Shown piece by piece: positions 1 through 7,577 of a stretch of DNA of 11,572 bases (position 1 is the first letter of the stretch; each line of letters begins with the position of its first letter). A program made the position numbers and the translations under genes. Below the pieces are notes generated by a model. It had not been told where the DNA came from. It saw only the letters and a program-made list of their open reading frames with translations, and did no database searches. The stretch spans positions 1 through 11,572 of the forward strand of contig CAIPFS010000223.1 in the NCBI GenBank assembly GCA_903864375.1, given 5' to 3'. The DNA comes from an uncultured Verrucomicrobiota bacterium (GTDB taxonomy: Bacteria; Verrucomicrobiota; Verrucomicrobiia; Limisphaerales; UBA9464).

Positions 1-33
1 ACCGGTCCTGCGGACGGCCCATTGGCTTCGCCT
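1..33. repeat. Left copy of 33-bp direct repeat flanking the hairpin element
   Basis: These 33 bases recur at 215-247 with a single mismatch (T at position 9, C in the other copy). The two copies bracket the multi-hairpin element at 43-183, and the offset between them is 214 bp. The repeat may therefore be part of a longer tandem unit that continues to the left beyond the window, or a flank duplicated with the element. It is too long to be a normal target-site duplication. It shows no coding signal. Confidence 0.85.
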
Positions 34-42
34 GCTTCACAG

Positions 43-183
43 GGTAGCGCAGACATTCTTGTCTGCCGTGCCGCCGACTTTCCAGTCGGCAGGGCTGGAC
101 CCCGTCCCCGAACGTCCCGATTCACCGACGGCCAGGCAGGTTTGAAAACCTGCGAAACGGCAGGTAGGAATACCTGCGCTACC
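43..183. repeat. Multi-hairpin intergenic element, full copy
   Basis: A 141-bp element is bounded by a perfect 10-bp terminal inverted repeat (GGTAGCGCAG at 43-52, CTGCGCTACC at 174-183). Inside are four 18-bp hairpins, each with 7-bp perfect arms and a 4-base loop: 49-66 (arm GCAGACA, loop TTCT), 73-90 (arm GCCGACT, loop TTCC), 136-153 (arm GCAGGTT, loop TGAA) and 160-177 (arm GCAGGTA, loop GGAA). The last two read as loops TTCA and TTCC on the other strand, so all share a TTCN-like loop. The arms differ between units but remain complementary, which suggests the fold is what is kept. It resembles REP/REPIN or MITE-like non-autonomous repeats; no transposase is in the window. A shortened second copy lies at 2309-2415. 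Confidence 0.85.
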
Positions 184-214
184 TGGGGAGGCCATCGCCC
201 GCCTCGCAGTAGTT

Positions 215-247
215 ACCGGTCCCGCGGACGGCCCATTGGCTTCGCCT
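215..247. repeat. Right copy of 33-bp direct repeat flanking the hairpin element
   Basis: This matches positions 1-33 at 32 of 33 bases. It begins 32 bp after the right end of the hairpin element. The spacing is compatible with a tandem arrangement of period 214 bp, but only one full period is visible here. Confidence 0.85.
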
Positions 248-596
248 CTGCGGAACGAACGTGGTTCCAACCGCCCGAGCCTCGGCTGGAGCCATGCTAC
301 CGGGGTGTCCGGTGGTCCGATTCGTTCACCTCTCCATGCTTCTTCGTGCCTTTGCGGCTTCGTGTGCGTTTAATGAGGCTTTTCTATACAAAAAATCCAC
401 GAAGAATAGCGTGCCCCAGTTCCTATTGGGTACTCCGTCCTGGTGCCGGACGTTTCCCTCGATTCCCATGGCCCCAAATTGATTAGGGACTGGCAGAGGC
501 AGTTGTTCCGTTGGGCTGCTACCGATGTTGCTCTGATTCAGTCGGTTCTCTTTAAATCCCAGGGAATGGAGGAGAAACCGTCATCAGGAAGGTGGA
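248..596. other. Intergenic stretch without a convincing gene
   Basis: About 350 bp downstream of the UbiD-family gene hold no ORF with recognisable protein features. Visible structure includes a hairpin at 252-268 (arms GGAAC/GTTCC), an 11-base palindrome at 275-285, and CTTCGTG words at 342-348 and 358-364 opposed by CACGAAG at 398-404. A short AT-rich patch lies at about 370-397. No clear rho-independent terminator for the UbiD-family gene is seen. Confidence 0.6.
340..406. repeat. CACGAAG-type inverted words
   Basis: TTCTTCGTG at 340-348 is perfectly complementary to CACGAAGAA at 398-406, and a further CTTCGTG lies at 358-364. Short CACGAAG words of this kind recur as degenerate dispersed repeats in many environmental bacterial genomes (recalled, not searched). 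They could form a stem with a loop of about 50 bases. The function is unknown, and chance cannot be excluded for words this short. Confidence 0.35.
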
Positions 597-2135
597 CTAA
601 ATCTTCCCAGAGAAAATGGCATCCACCCGACGCTGGATCTCGGGTGTCATACGGATGAGGGGTGGCCACTGGCGGGTAAAGCCTTCCCCGGGCAGCTTTC
701 GGGTGGCGTCAAATCCGAGCTTACCCCCCACCCCGATGGAGGTGGTGGCATGGTCCAGGACATCGGCCGGTCCGCGGGTGGCGAGGACATCCCGTTGAGG
801 ATCGGTGTTGGAGCACAACCGAAACAGGACCTCGCTGGTGTTGTGAACATCCACGTCGTCGTCCACTACCACGATGTACTTGGTGAACATCATCTGCCCC
901 ATGCCCCAGAGTCCGTGCATAAGCTTGTAGGCCTGCATGGGATAGGTCTTCTTGATGCTGGCAAACACCAAGTTGTGGAAGACGCCCTCGGCCGGCAGGG
1001 CAAGATCGCGAAGTTCAGGGAAATTCATCCGCATCACCGGCAGGAAGAGCTTCACCGACGCGGCTCCTATGTAGAAGTCCTCCATGGGAGGAATTCCAAC
1101 GATGGTGGCGGGATAGACCGCATTTTTGCGATGGGTGATCGCAGTGATATGAAAGACCGGATAGGGCTCGGGCAGGGTATAAAAACCGGTGTGATCACCA
1201 AAGGGACCCTCGCTCCGGAGGGGTTCCAGCGGATCGATATAGCCTTCGATCACAATGTCCGCGTTGGCGGGAACCTCAAGGTCGACGGATTCACATTTGA
1301 CCAGTTCGATTGATTTTCGCCGGAGGTAACCGGCGAGCAGCAGTTCATCGAGGCCGTCGGGCAAGGGTGCGGTGGCTGCGAAAGGGAATACCGGGTCGCC
1401 ACCGAGGACAATGGCCACGGGCATCCGGGTGCCGGTCTCGTAGTAGCGTCGTCCATGTCGGGCGGCCACCTTTTGCAATTGCCAGTGCATCCCAGTGGTC
1501 CGGTCGTCGTAGACCTGAATCCGATACATACCCACGTTCCGCTCCCCGGTATCCGGGTCGCGGGTGATGACGCAGGGCAGGGTGACAAACCGGCCTCCAT
1601 CGAGCGGCCAGCACTTCAGGATGGGGAGATCCAGAAGGGTGGGGTCACCAGTTGTTGGTTGGCAGGCAGGATCGAGAATGTTCGGGGCCGCGGGCCACGG
1701 TTCGCGTCGGGTGGGTGGGGGATCAAACCGGTGGATGACTTCTTTGCAGGCCCCATCCCGGACTGTTTTGGGGCGGGCATGCCTGAGTTCAATCGCCTTG
1801 CTCAAAAGACTGAAGGTCTCGCGCAGGGATGTGGGTGGCTTGGCCTGCACCAGGGCGCCGAGTTCCGCAGCCACGGCATCCACTGATTCGCCACCCAGGC
1901 TCATGGCCATCCGTTTCCAGGAGCCCAGGGTGTTGATGGCGAGGGGAAAGGATGAGACCAGGCCATTGACCGTCGGACGTTCAATCAGGAGTGCCTGTCC
2001 GCCGCCCGGTCGTTTCATTTCCCGGTTGGCGACCTCGGTGATTTCAAGTTCCGTGGCCAATGGTTGCCCGATCCGTCGGAGCTCGCCCGCCACCTCCAAC
2101 CGGCTGACCCAATCGCTGAACGACTCAAATGCCAT
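597..2135 (-). CDS. UbiD-family prFMN-dependent decarboxylase
   Basis: This 512-residue protein has the length and motifs of UbiD-family decarboxylases, which use prenylated FMN to (de)carboxylate aromatic or alpha,beta-unsaturated acids in the cytoplasm. Visible markers are the block around N200-VGMYR-205 and MHWQ (H217), SEGPFGDHTG (E309) and GIPPMED (E352). By comparison with Fdc1/UbiD, N200, H217 and E309 should bind the metal of the cofactor, while R205 and a Glu near 352 should be catalytic. Members serve ubiquinone or futalosine-pathway menaquinone synthesis or aromatic catabolism. In this lineage a quinone role is plausible, but the substrate cannot be read from sequence. The prenyltransferase UbiX is not in the window. 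The ATG at 2135 is chosen because the 62 residues upstream in frame run into the hairpin repeat and look non-coding. No Shine-Dalgarno sequence is evident. Confidence 0.92.
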   Translation of the reverse strand: MAFESFSDWVSRLEVAGELRRIGQPLATELEITEVANREMKRPGGGQALLIERPTVNGLVSSFPLAINTLGSWKRMAMSLGGESVDAVAAELGALVQAKPPTSLRETFSLLSKAIELRHARPKTVRDGACKEVIHRFDPPPTRREPWPAAPNILDPACQPTTGDPTLLDLPILKCWPLDGGRFVTLPCVITRDPDTGERNVGMYRIQVYDDRTTGMHWQLQKVAARHGRRYYETGTRMPVAIVLGGDPVFPFAATAPLPDGLDELLLAGYLRRKSIELVKCESVDLEVPANADIVIEGYIDPLEPLRSEGPFGDHTGFYTLPEPYPVFHITAITHRKNAVYPATIVGIPPMEDFYIGAASVKLFLPVMRMNFPELRDLALPAEGVFHNLVFASIKKTYPMQAYKLMHGLWGMGQMMFTKYIVVVDDDVDVHNTSEVLFRLCSNTDPQRDVLATRGPADVLDHATTSIGVGGKLGFDATRKLPGEGFTRQWPPLIRMTPEIQRRVDAIFSGKI

Positions 2136-2308
2136 GACCCGAGAATAACCCGAAAGTCGGGGAAGGCGAACGCCCGGTGGAAGCGGCGTCCCATTGCTTT
2201 CGGGAGTTTGGATATAGCATGAAGCATCTTCCAGTTGCTGACCGCATGATCCCACTTCGTTGGAGCCGATACCATTGCGACGCCGTTCCCAAAACCGTCC
2301 ATCGCACC

Positions 2309-2415
2309 GTAGCGCAGACATTCCTGTCTGCTGTACCGCCGACTTTTCAGTCGGCAGGGCTACACCCCGTTCAAGGCTGTGGGGCTGGCCGACGGTCTGG
2401 CAGGAACCGCGCTAC
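2309..2415. repeat. Multi-hairpin intergenic element, shortened copy
   Basis: This is a 107-bp second copy of the element at 43-183. It starts with GTAGCGCAG (2309-2317) and ends with CCGCGCTAC (2407-2415), an inverted repeat with one mismatch. The first two 18-bp hairpins are intact: 2314-2331 (arm GCAGACA, loop TTCC) and 2338-2355 (arm GCCGACT, loop TTTC). The third and fourth hairpins of the full copy are replaced by one GGCAGGAA stretch, as expected from a deletion of about 28 bp between repeated GGCAGG words. It lies upstream of the UbiD-family gene, in the gap after the propeller-cytochrome gene. Confidence 0.82.
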
Positions 2416-2735
2416 AAAGGTGACTTTAGACGGGGGGCGGTGATGGTCCTTGCAGTAATTGGGGACTTGCTGGAGCGCATCCATTGGATGTCTCTCATTT
2501 GGAGGGACTTGCGCCCGGAGGGACTGCCCGCCATCGCGGGACAAGTCCCCCGATCGATTTCGACCACCGTTGCCTGCGCAGGACCTCCCCTTTTCGTGCG
2601 GAGGTGGAGAATCGCTGTTTTGGGGAAGACGGCAAAACCTGCGCTCCATCGCATGGCAGCCGACAAGCCGGTCAGGTTCATGGTCCCAACCCGCGTCTGA
2701 AATTCGGAGGTCGACCCTCTCCACGACCTTGGTCT
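2416..2735. other. Intergenic stretch downstream of the propeller-cytochrome gene
   Basis: About 320 bp contain no ORF that looks like a real protein. The only clear structure is the nested inverted repeat at 2461-2550. No T-rich tract typical of an intrinsic terminator was found after the minus-strand stop codon at 2736. Confidence 0.5.
2461..2550. repeat. Nested inverted repeat, possible RNA hairpin
   Basis: GGGGACTTG at 2461-2469 is perfectly complementary to CAAGTCCCC at 2542-2550. A second GGGACTTG at 2504-2511 can pair with the same right arm. Within lies a compact hairpin: GGGACT (2520-2525) pairs with AGTCCC (2544-2549), and CCCGC (2527-2531) pairs with GCGGG (2536-2540) around a CATC loop. 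Several left arms compete for one right arm. It sits about 190 bp beyond the stop of the minus-strand propeller-cytochrome gene, so it could stabilise or end that transcript, but no U-tract follows on either strand. Confidence 0.45.
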
Positions 2736-5702
2736 TCACGGAAACCAGGTCAGCGTCGGGATCAGCGAGTCCGGGGGGCGGTGGCCGCACCAGGCGATGG
2801 CTCGGACCATGAGGATGCGCCAAAGGGGATCCTCCAGGGTCCATCGATAATGACCGGGAATTGAAGCAAAGACGCGTCCCTCCCCCTGTTGGTAGGTCCA
2901 CATCAGGGGACGGGTTTCGCCGTCCATTTCCACGGAAGCCAGAACGGTCACGCCATTGGTGGGGCCAATCATCGGCCAGTACGGTTCATCCAGAAGCGGA
3001 ATCGAATCCGGGAATTGGAAAGTCAACGGATTGGGTAGGAATCGCAGGTCGAACGGGGTATGCCGGTACCCGGTCCGTCCCGGTTCGGCAGCCAACCCGA
3101 TCGCTTTGGCCAATGCTTCGGGGTTGGAATCCGCAATCACAGCGGCATGAATCAAAACCGTTCCGCCCCCGCGATTCTGAAAGGCGCTCAACTCCGCCAG
3201 TCGTGCCTGGCTCCAGTCATGATTCCAGAAATAGAAAACAACGACATCCGCGTGGTTCCATTGAACCGTGTCGGGCCATAGCCATGCGGTTTCCACCTTC
3301 AACTGCGGGCTTGATCCGAGCCATCGACTCCAGTTGGTCTGCCAGGCGGGATAGTCGTGTTGACCGGGGCCGTGGTCCTGTGGTGACGCGACCAGGACGA
3401 TTCGGAGGGGGTGTGCGTTCGGTCCGAAGGCCGAACCGCCGGTGTCCGGTGACGATCCACTGTTTGCGGCACGAATAATCTCTGAGGCTTTGGCGGCATC
3501 CGGTTTTGGTGGAGGCCACATCAAAAACGTCAGCAGGGAACGAATCTGCTCCTCCTTGAGGCCATCGAGGAGGCCGGTCGGCATGAGGCTTTGGCCGGTC
3601 GGGCCAAGTCGGATAAGGTCGGAGCGGGGAATGAGGGTTTCATGCCCTGCGGCGTCGAAAAGGCCGACGGTTTCGGTAGTCGAGGTGCGTAGGAATCCCA
3701 ATAGCGACTCGCCGTTCCTGAGTTCGGCGGAGTAGGTGACGTAGTCCGGGTGCAGTGTTGCATTCGGGTCCCGGATATCCCTCAGGACGCTTTGAGCGTC
3801 CCGGTGCATCAAGTTACTCAGGTCGGGTCCAACGATGGCCCCCTCACTGCGGATGCGATGGCATTGTGCGCATCGAAGCTTTTCGGTGAACAACGCGCGT
3901 CCCTCCTCCCAGTCGGCAGCGACCAGGGGTATTTGGCGACTATCCGTTCCTGAGGAAGCGGGGATGGGCAGCGACCAACTGGGGAGGGCACTCCATGCTA
4001 CCTTGGTCCAGGTTTCCCCGGGATTCGTCGGTGCACGACAGGAGGCTGAGAGGTCGTAATCGAGGTCAACCGTCTCGCCTGGGCCGCCGTCATCTGGCGC
4101 TTTGATCCCGGGAATGGTGAGGGCGTAGTGAACGGCAAGGGAATGGGGTGCTGTGGTCAGCTCGAGATTACTGGAGACGGAATCCCACCGCGCTGAGGTG
4201 ATGGGAAGGTGCCCTCGTGGGGTGGCCTGTTGCTGTGCCACGACGGCATACGACGGGCGAATCTGCTCCCAGCGATCGGCGGCTCGGACATATTCCCCAA
4301 ATTCCATCGAGGCGTGCCCTCCCTGGAAGGCGTTGGTCACGCCGGGATCGATCGGTCGATCAAACTGAACACGCACTTCGGTGGAAGATGCCGTCCAGGT
4401 TGCGCGTGGCTGCGGGGCATTGGTTCCTGTGTATCGAATCTTGAAGATGCGCCCCATTCCCTGAGGGCCCGTGCCCCAGTCGGGTTCACCCGAATGACAG
4501 CAAACATAGAGGTCTCCTCTGGGCGAAATGGCGACATCCAGCACCAGCATGTTGAACCGGGCGATGAGGTATTCGCGCCCCACATATCCCTCCGGGGTCT
4601 GGACCAGATGAACCCTCCAAATCTTTCCCCGGGATTCACCGGTGACCAGGGCGTCTCCGCTCCACCACGAGGGCCCAAACAGTCCCTGCCCGGGAGAGAT
4701 GGGAAGGGGAATGGGCGGGAGCACTGCGGACTTGAGATCGGGTGCCCGCGGTTCGTTAAAAATGAATCCACAAGTGCTCTCGTGTTGCGGTCCGAAGCCC
4801 ACTGCGGGGCCATCGCTGACGAGTGCCGGCAGCCATCGTTCATGGCGGGGCGGGAAGCCATAGTTGTGTCCCGGAAGGATTTCGTTGAGCTCGTCCACGG
4901 GATTCCCGTTGGGCATCCAAGTTTCTCCCTCTTGATCGGTATTGAACAGGTGACCGGCAGCGTTAAACGCGAGCTGATACGGAACCCGGATACCGGTCGC
5001 GATCGTGGTCCGCTTCCTGGTCCGGGGGTCCAGTTTTTGGATGGTCCCGCGCGGGGAATCGAGATCGTACAGAGAGACTTCTTCGTCGGGTGGTCCGTCT
5101 GCCGAACGCCCATGGGCCGCCAGCCACGCCCGCTCCTCGGGCTTCAAGTCCTTCCTGGGTCGAAGCCGATAGGCGTTGGAGTAGTCGGCCACCAGGAGTC
5201 CAAAATAGACGTTACCCACCTGATCGAGTGTGACGGATGTGGCATCCACCCCACCGCTTCCGACATCCGTCGGCGGCCAATCGTTGGCGACGATGTCTTC
5301 CGCATCCGCTTTTCCATCGTTATCGGTATCGCGAAGGAGGGATACCTTGCCATGGGACGAGACGTATAAGCCGTGGGTGCTCCAGGCCATTCCCACAGGG
5401 ACGCTCAGAGTGGGGGCATCCCAGAATGACTCGGCCTTGTCCTCCAATCCGTCACCGTCCGTATCGCGCAGTTTCCAGACCCGGCCATCATAGCCCAGGG
5501 AGGTCAACGTGCCGTCCGGTGCGAACCTCAGGTTGTTCTGGTTACTCAACCGGACGGGCAACTCCTGAACGGAGAACCCCGGGACCAGCATATGCACCAC
5601 CGGTTCACTCGGTTCTTCCGCCAGAAGGGCGAAGAACGTGAACCCCAGCAGAAGAAATGGGATGAAGGCCATCCGGCCCACGAGGTGCAGGTTCAGCTTC
5701 AC
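2736..5702 (-). CDS. Secreted beta-propeller / PVC-type cytochrome c / ThuA-domain fusion protein
   Basis: This 988-residue exported protein is a three-part fusion. Residues 1-29 form a signal peptide. About 36-425 form a propeller of the sorbosone/glucose-dehydrogenase-like membrane-bound dehydrogenase type, with two Asp-rich calcium-loop-like motifs (80-90, 125-137). A poorly conserved beta-rich linker follows (about 435-560). About 598-730 form a cytochrome c domain with heme motif CAQCH (611-615) and a probable axial Met in SLMPTG (M707). About 765-975 form a ThuA-like domain of the class-I-amidotransferase fold. The known family is a PVC-specific class thought to act on sugars or polysaccharide derivatives in the periplasm. 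An electron-passing sugar dehydrogenase is inferred; the substrate is unknown. Translation starts at GTG (5702), which supplies K2 and R10 before the hydrophobic core. The next start, ATG at 5672, would lack positive charge. The gene lies 83 bp downstream of parB. Confidence 0.9.
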   Translation of the reverse strand: MKLNLHLVGRMAFIPFLLLGFTFFALLAEEPSEPVVHMLVPGFSVQELPVRLSNQNNLRFAPDGTLTSLGYDGRVWKLRDTDGDGLEDKAESFWDAPTLSVPVGMAWSTHGLYVSSHGKVSLLRDTDNDGKADAEDIVANDWPPTDVGSGGVDATSVTLDQVGNVYFGLLVADYSNAYRLRPRKDLKPEERAWLAAHGRSADGPPDEEVSLYDLDSPRGTIQKLDPRTRKRTTIATGIRVPYQLAFNAAGHLFNTDQEGETWMPNGNPVDELNEILPGHNYGFPPRHERWLPALVSDGPAVGFGPQHESTCGFIFNEPRAPDLKSAVLPPIPLPISPGQGLFGPSWWSGDALVTGESRGKIWRVHLVQTPEGYVGREYLIARFNMLVLDVAISPRGDLYVCCHSGEPDWGTGPQGMGRIFKIRYTGTNAPQPRATWTASSTEVRVQFDRPIDPGVTNAFQGGHASMEFGEYVRAADRWEQIRPSYAVVAQQQATPRGHLPITSARWDSVSSNLELTTAPHSLAVHYALTIPGIKAPDDGGPGETVDLDYDLSASCRAPTNPGETWTKVAWSALPSWSLPIPASSGTDSRQIPLVAADWEEGRALFTEKLRCAQCHRIRSEGAIVGPDLSNLMHRDAQSVLRDIRDPNATLHPDYVTYSAELRNGESLLGFLRTSTTETVGLFDAAGHETLIPRSDLIRLGPTGQSLMPTGLLDGLKEEQIRSLLTFLMWPPPKPDAAKASEIIRAANSGSSPDTGGSAFGPNAHPLRIVLVASPQDHGPGQHDYPAWQTNWSRWLGSSPQLKVETAWLWPDTVQWNHADVVVFYFWNHDWSQARLAELSAFQNRGGGTVLIHAAVIADSNPEALAKAIGLAAEPGRTGYRHTPFDLRFLPNPLTFQFPDSIPLLDEPYWPMIGPTNGVTVLASVEMDGETRPLMWTYQQGEGRVFASIPGHYRWTLEDPLWRILMVRAIAWCGHRPPDSLIPTLTWFP

Positions 5703-5785
5703 GTGGCGCGTCCAGGGTTGAATTCCTGTCTTCTAAATTCCCAAGCGCGGAGGAAGATTTTCAGCTGATTGCAGCGCAGGGGCGA

Positions 5786-6709
5786 TCAATCCACCGTGAC
5801 GCCCAGTCGCTCCAGCAATTGTTCCAACTCCGCGTCCGAATGGAAGCGGACCTCAATGGAGCCGCGGCCCTTGGTGTAGCGCAGGGCGACCTTGGCCAGA
5901 AATCGTTCCCGAAGGCGGCCTTCGAGGTCGACGATATGGGGATCGCGAAGGGTGACACCCAGCGGTGTGGGATTCAGCTGGGGAATGGCGACGGGCGGGT
6001 TTTGAAGGCGGGCCACCAATTCCTCGGTTTGACGAACGCTCAGGTTGCCCTGAATGACCTGCTCCGTGACAGCGGTCTGGGAAGATTCTGGTGAGACTCC
6101 CAGAATCACCTTGGCGTGGCCCACGCTGATTCGCCCCCCCCGGAGGGCGGTCTGAATGGGGTCGGGCAATTTCAGCAACCGCAGGGCATTGGCGATGGCG
6201 GTTCGGGCGCGACCGACTTTTTGGGCCACCTGCTCCTGGGTCAGCTCAAACAATTGCTGGAGTTGCGCATAGCCCAGCGCCTCCTCAATGGGATTCAAAT
6301 TTTCCCGCTGAAGGTTTTCGATGAGCGCCAGTTCGAGAACCTCACGATTGGAGGCCACCCGTTCCAGGATGGGGACTTCGGTGAGACCGGCGATTTGCGC
6401 GGCCCGCCAGCGGCGTTCACCGGCAATCAGCTCATAATAATCGTCGACCGGACGAACAATCAGCGGTTGGACAATGCCCTGCTCCCGGATGGAGTCCGCC
6501 AACTCCTGAAGCGATTCGGGGGTAAAATCCTTTCGGGGCTGCCAGGGGCTGGGCCGAACCTTGGACCAGGGGACGCGGGTGGCACCTCCTGGTTTTCCGG
6601 CGGCAATCGTTGTGCCGGAGCCTGAGGCAGATGAAGAGGCACCGGGCAACGGCTTGCCACCGCTGTTCAACAGCGCGCCGAGGCCGCGACCCAAAGCCGG
6701 TTTGGACAT
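5786..6709 (-). CDS. parB: Chromosome partitioning protein ParB
   Basis: This 307-residue ParB binds parS sites, loads as a CTP-dependent clamp near the origin and works with the ATPase ParA in chromosome segregation. It opens with the typical SKPALGRGLGALL. A low-complexity Gly/Ser-rich linker follows (about 16-44). The N-terminal CTP-binding region contains GERRWR (97-102), and the ENLQRENLNPIEEA block (131-144) follows. A helix-turn-helix lies at about 157-178, and a C-terminal dimerisation region at about 255-307 ends in LLERLGVTVD. The ATG at 6709 is chosen because it begins the conserved N-terminus; the frame stays open upstream only by overlapping the preceding gene. No parA is adjacent in the window, although bacterial parB usually follows parA. 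The gap to the upstream phosphatase gene is 53 bp. No parS-like palindrome was noticed by eye. Confidence 0.96.
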   Translation of the reverse strand: MSKPALGRGLGALLNSGGKPLPGASSSASGSGTTIAAGKPGGATRVPWSKVRPSPWQPRKDFTPESLQELADSIREQGIVQPLIVRPVDDYYELIAGERRWRAAQIAGLTEVPILERVASNREVLELALIENLQRENLNPIEEALGYAQLQQLFELTQEQVAQKVGRARTAIANALRLLKLPDPIQTALRGGRISVGHAKVILGVSPESSQTAVTEQVIQGNLSVRQTEELVARLQNPPVAIPQLNPTPLGVTLRDPHIVDLEGRLRERFLAKVALRYTKGRGSIEVRFHSDAELEQLLERLGVTVD

Positions 6710-6762
6710 GTCGATGAGGTTACGGGTCCGGACTGACGGGCAAAAGTGTTTTTGGAGGAAGC

Positions 6763-7527
6763 TCAACTGCCCAGCAGCGTGATGACCTGCTGGTGAAGGG
6801 CCGGATTGCAGGCCACAGCAGAGTGGGCCTCGGGCGCAGCGGCGTCGCGGCCCTGCCAATCGGTGATCACCCCGCCGGCTCCCGTGATGCACGGGATGAG
6901 GGGGAGCAGGTCCCAGGGCTTCATGATCGGGTCAACCATGATATCCGCCCAACCGCTCGCCATCAGGAGGTAGCCGTAGCCATCCCCAAACGTCCGGTAC
7001 AGGCGCGTGGCCCGCGTGAGCGCATCAAAGCCGCTGCCGTTTTGATACAGCGCCGGAAAGAGGGGGTCGCTGGTCAACAAGGTGGCCTGGCCGATGGATG
7101 GAACCTGTCGGCATCGAACCGGGCGGTCATTGAGAACCGTTTCCCGGCCGTCCCCGACCATCAACTGCCGCAGGATGGGCTGGTGAATGCAGCCCAGGGC
7201 TGGTTTTCCGCGGTGAAGCAGGCCGATCAGGGTGGTGAACAGCGGCACGGCGGTGATGAAGGACTTGGTGCCGTCGATGGGGTCCAGCACCCAGACATAT
7301 TCCGCATCCGTGCGGATTGAACCGTATTCTTCACCGATGATCCCATGGTCTGGAAATCGACCTTCGATCAACTGACGCATGGTCTGCTCCGCCGATCGGT
7401 CGGCCAGGGTGACCGGGGAGTCGTCCTCCTTGATTTCGAGACCGAACTGGGGATTGCCATAGTAGGGGATGATGACCTCCGCGCTCGCGGTGGCCAGTTC
7501 CCGGATGAATGCTTTGAAGGAGTCCAT
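6763..7527 (-). CDS. hisN: Inositol-monophosphatase-family histidinol-phosphatase
   Basis: This 254-residue cytoplasmic Mg-dependent phosphatase has the signature of the inositol monophosphatase superfamily: DSPVTLADRSAE (36-47), GEE (65-67), WVLDPIDGTKSF (79-90) and PWD (204-206). The metal ligands are expected to be E66, D82, D85 and D206. The pattern around FPDHGIIGEE and KPWDLLPLIP is closer to HisN-type histidinol-phosphatases, which make L-histidinol in histidine synthesis, than to SuhB or CysQ. That specificity is inferred. ATG at 7527 is taken as the start; an in-frame GTG two codons upstream (7533) is equally possible because neither has a Shine-Dalgarno sequence. It lies between the zinc-ribbon gene (50 bp) and parB (53 bp) on the same strand. 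No other his gene is visible. Confidence 0.87.
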   Translation of the reverse strand: MDSFKAFIRELATASAEVIIPYYGNPQFGLEIKEDDSPVTLADRSAEQTMRQLIEGRFPDHGIIGEEYGSIRTDAEYVWVLDPIDGTKSFITAVPLFTTLIGLLHRGKPALGCIHQPILRQLMVGDGRETVLNDRPVRCRQVPSIGQATLLTSDPLFPALYQNGSGFDALTRATRLYRTFGDGYGYLLMASGWADIMVDPIMKPWDLLPLIPCITGAGGVITDWQGRDAAAPEAHSAVACNPALHQQVITLLGS

Positions 7528-7577
7528 CTGCACGTGGGAAAGAAGAGCAGATTGCGGGTGGGATGACAGCCTGTAAA

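Noticed and set aside
391..415. Possible intrinsic terminator for the UbiD-family transcript (six T on the minus strand)
   Set aside because: The preceding stem is only 4-5 bp with a loop of about 8 bases, and it is nearly 190 bp from the stop codon.
22..486. 154-residue plus-strand open frame over the left repeat region
   Set aside because: It reads straight through the hairpin element and direct repeats, giving repeat-derived peptide such as ADILVCRAADFPVGRAG, with no domain or signal. A similar peptide appears from the second repeat copy, which marks it as a repeat artefact.
2136..2321. Upstream extension of the UbiD-family gene to ATG at 2321
   Set aside because: The added 62 residues start inside the hairpin repeat and do not resemble the family N-terminus, which begins naturally at MAFESFSDWV.
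2260..2700. 146-residue plus-strand open frame in the gap between the UbiD-family and propeller genes
   Set aside because: It is composed of repeat-derived sequence followed by low-complexity Arg/Pro-rich residues, with no recognisable family.
4209..5369. 386-residue plus-strand open frame
   Set aside because: It lies entirely antisense to the propeller domain of the large secreted protein, whose domains are continuous; it has no recognisable motif.
6710..6892. 61-residue N-terminal extension of ParB
   Set aside because: It would overlap the hisN 3' end by 130 bp, while the conserved ParB N-terminus begins exactly at the ATG at 6709.
7531..7540. CACGTGGGAA as a candidate parS half site
   Set aside because: It lacks the palindromic flanks of parS (GTTTCACGTGAAAC-like), so it is not supported.
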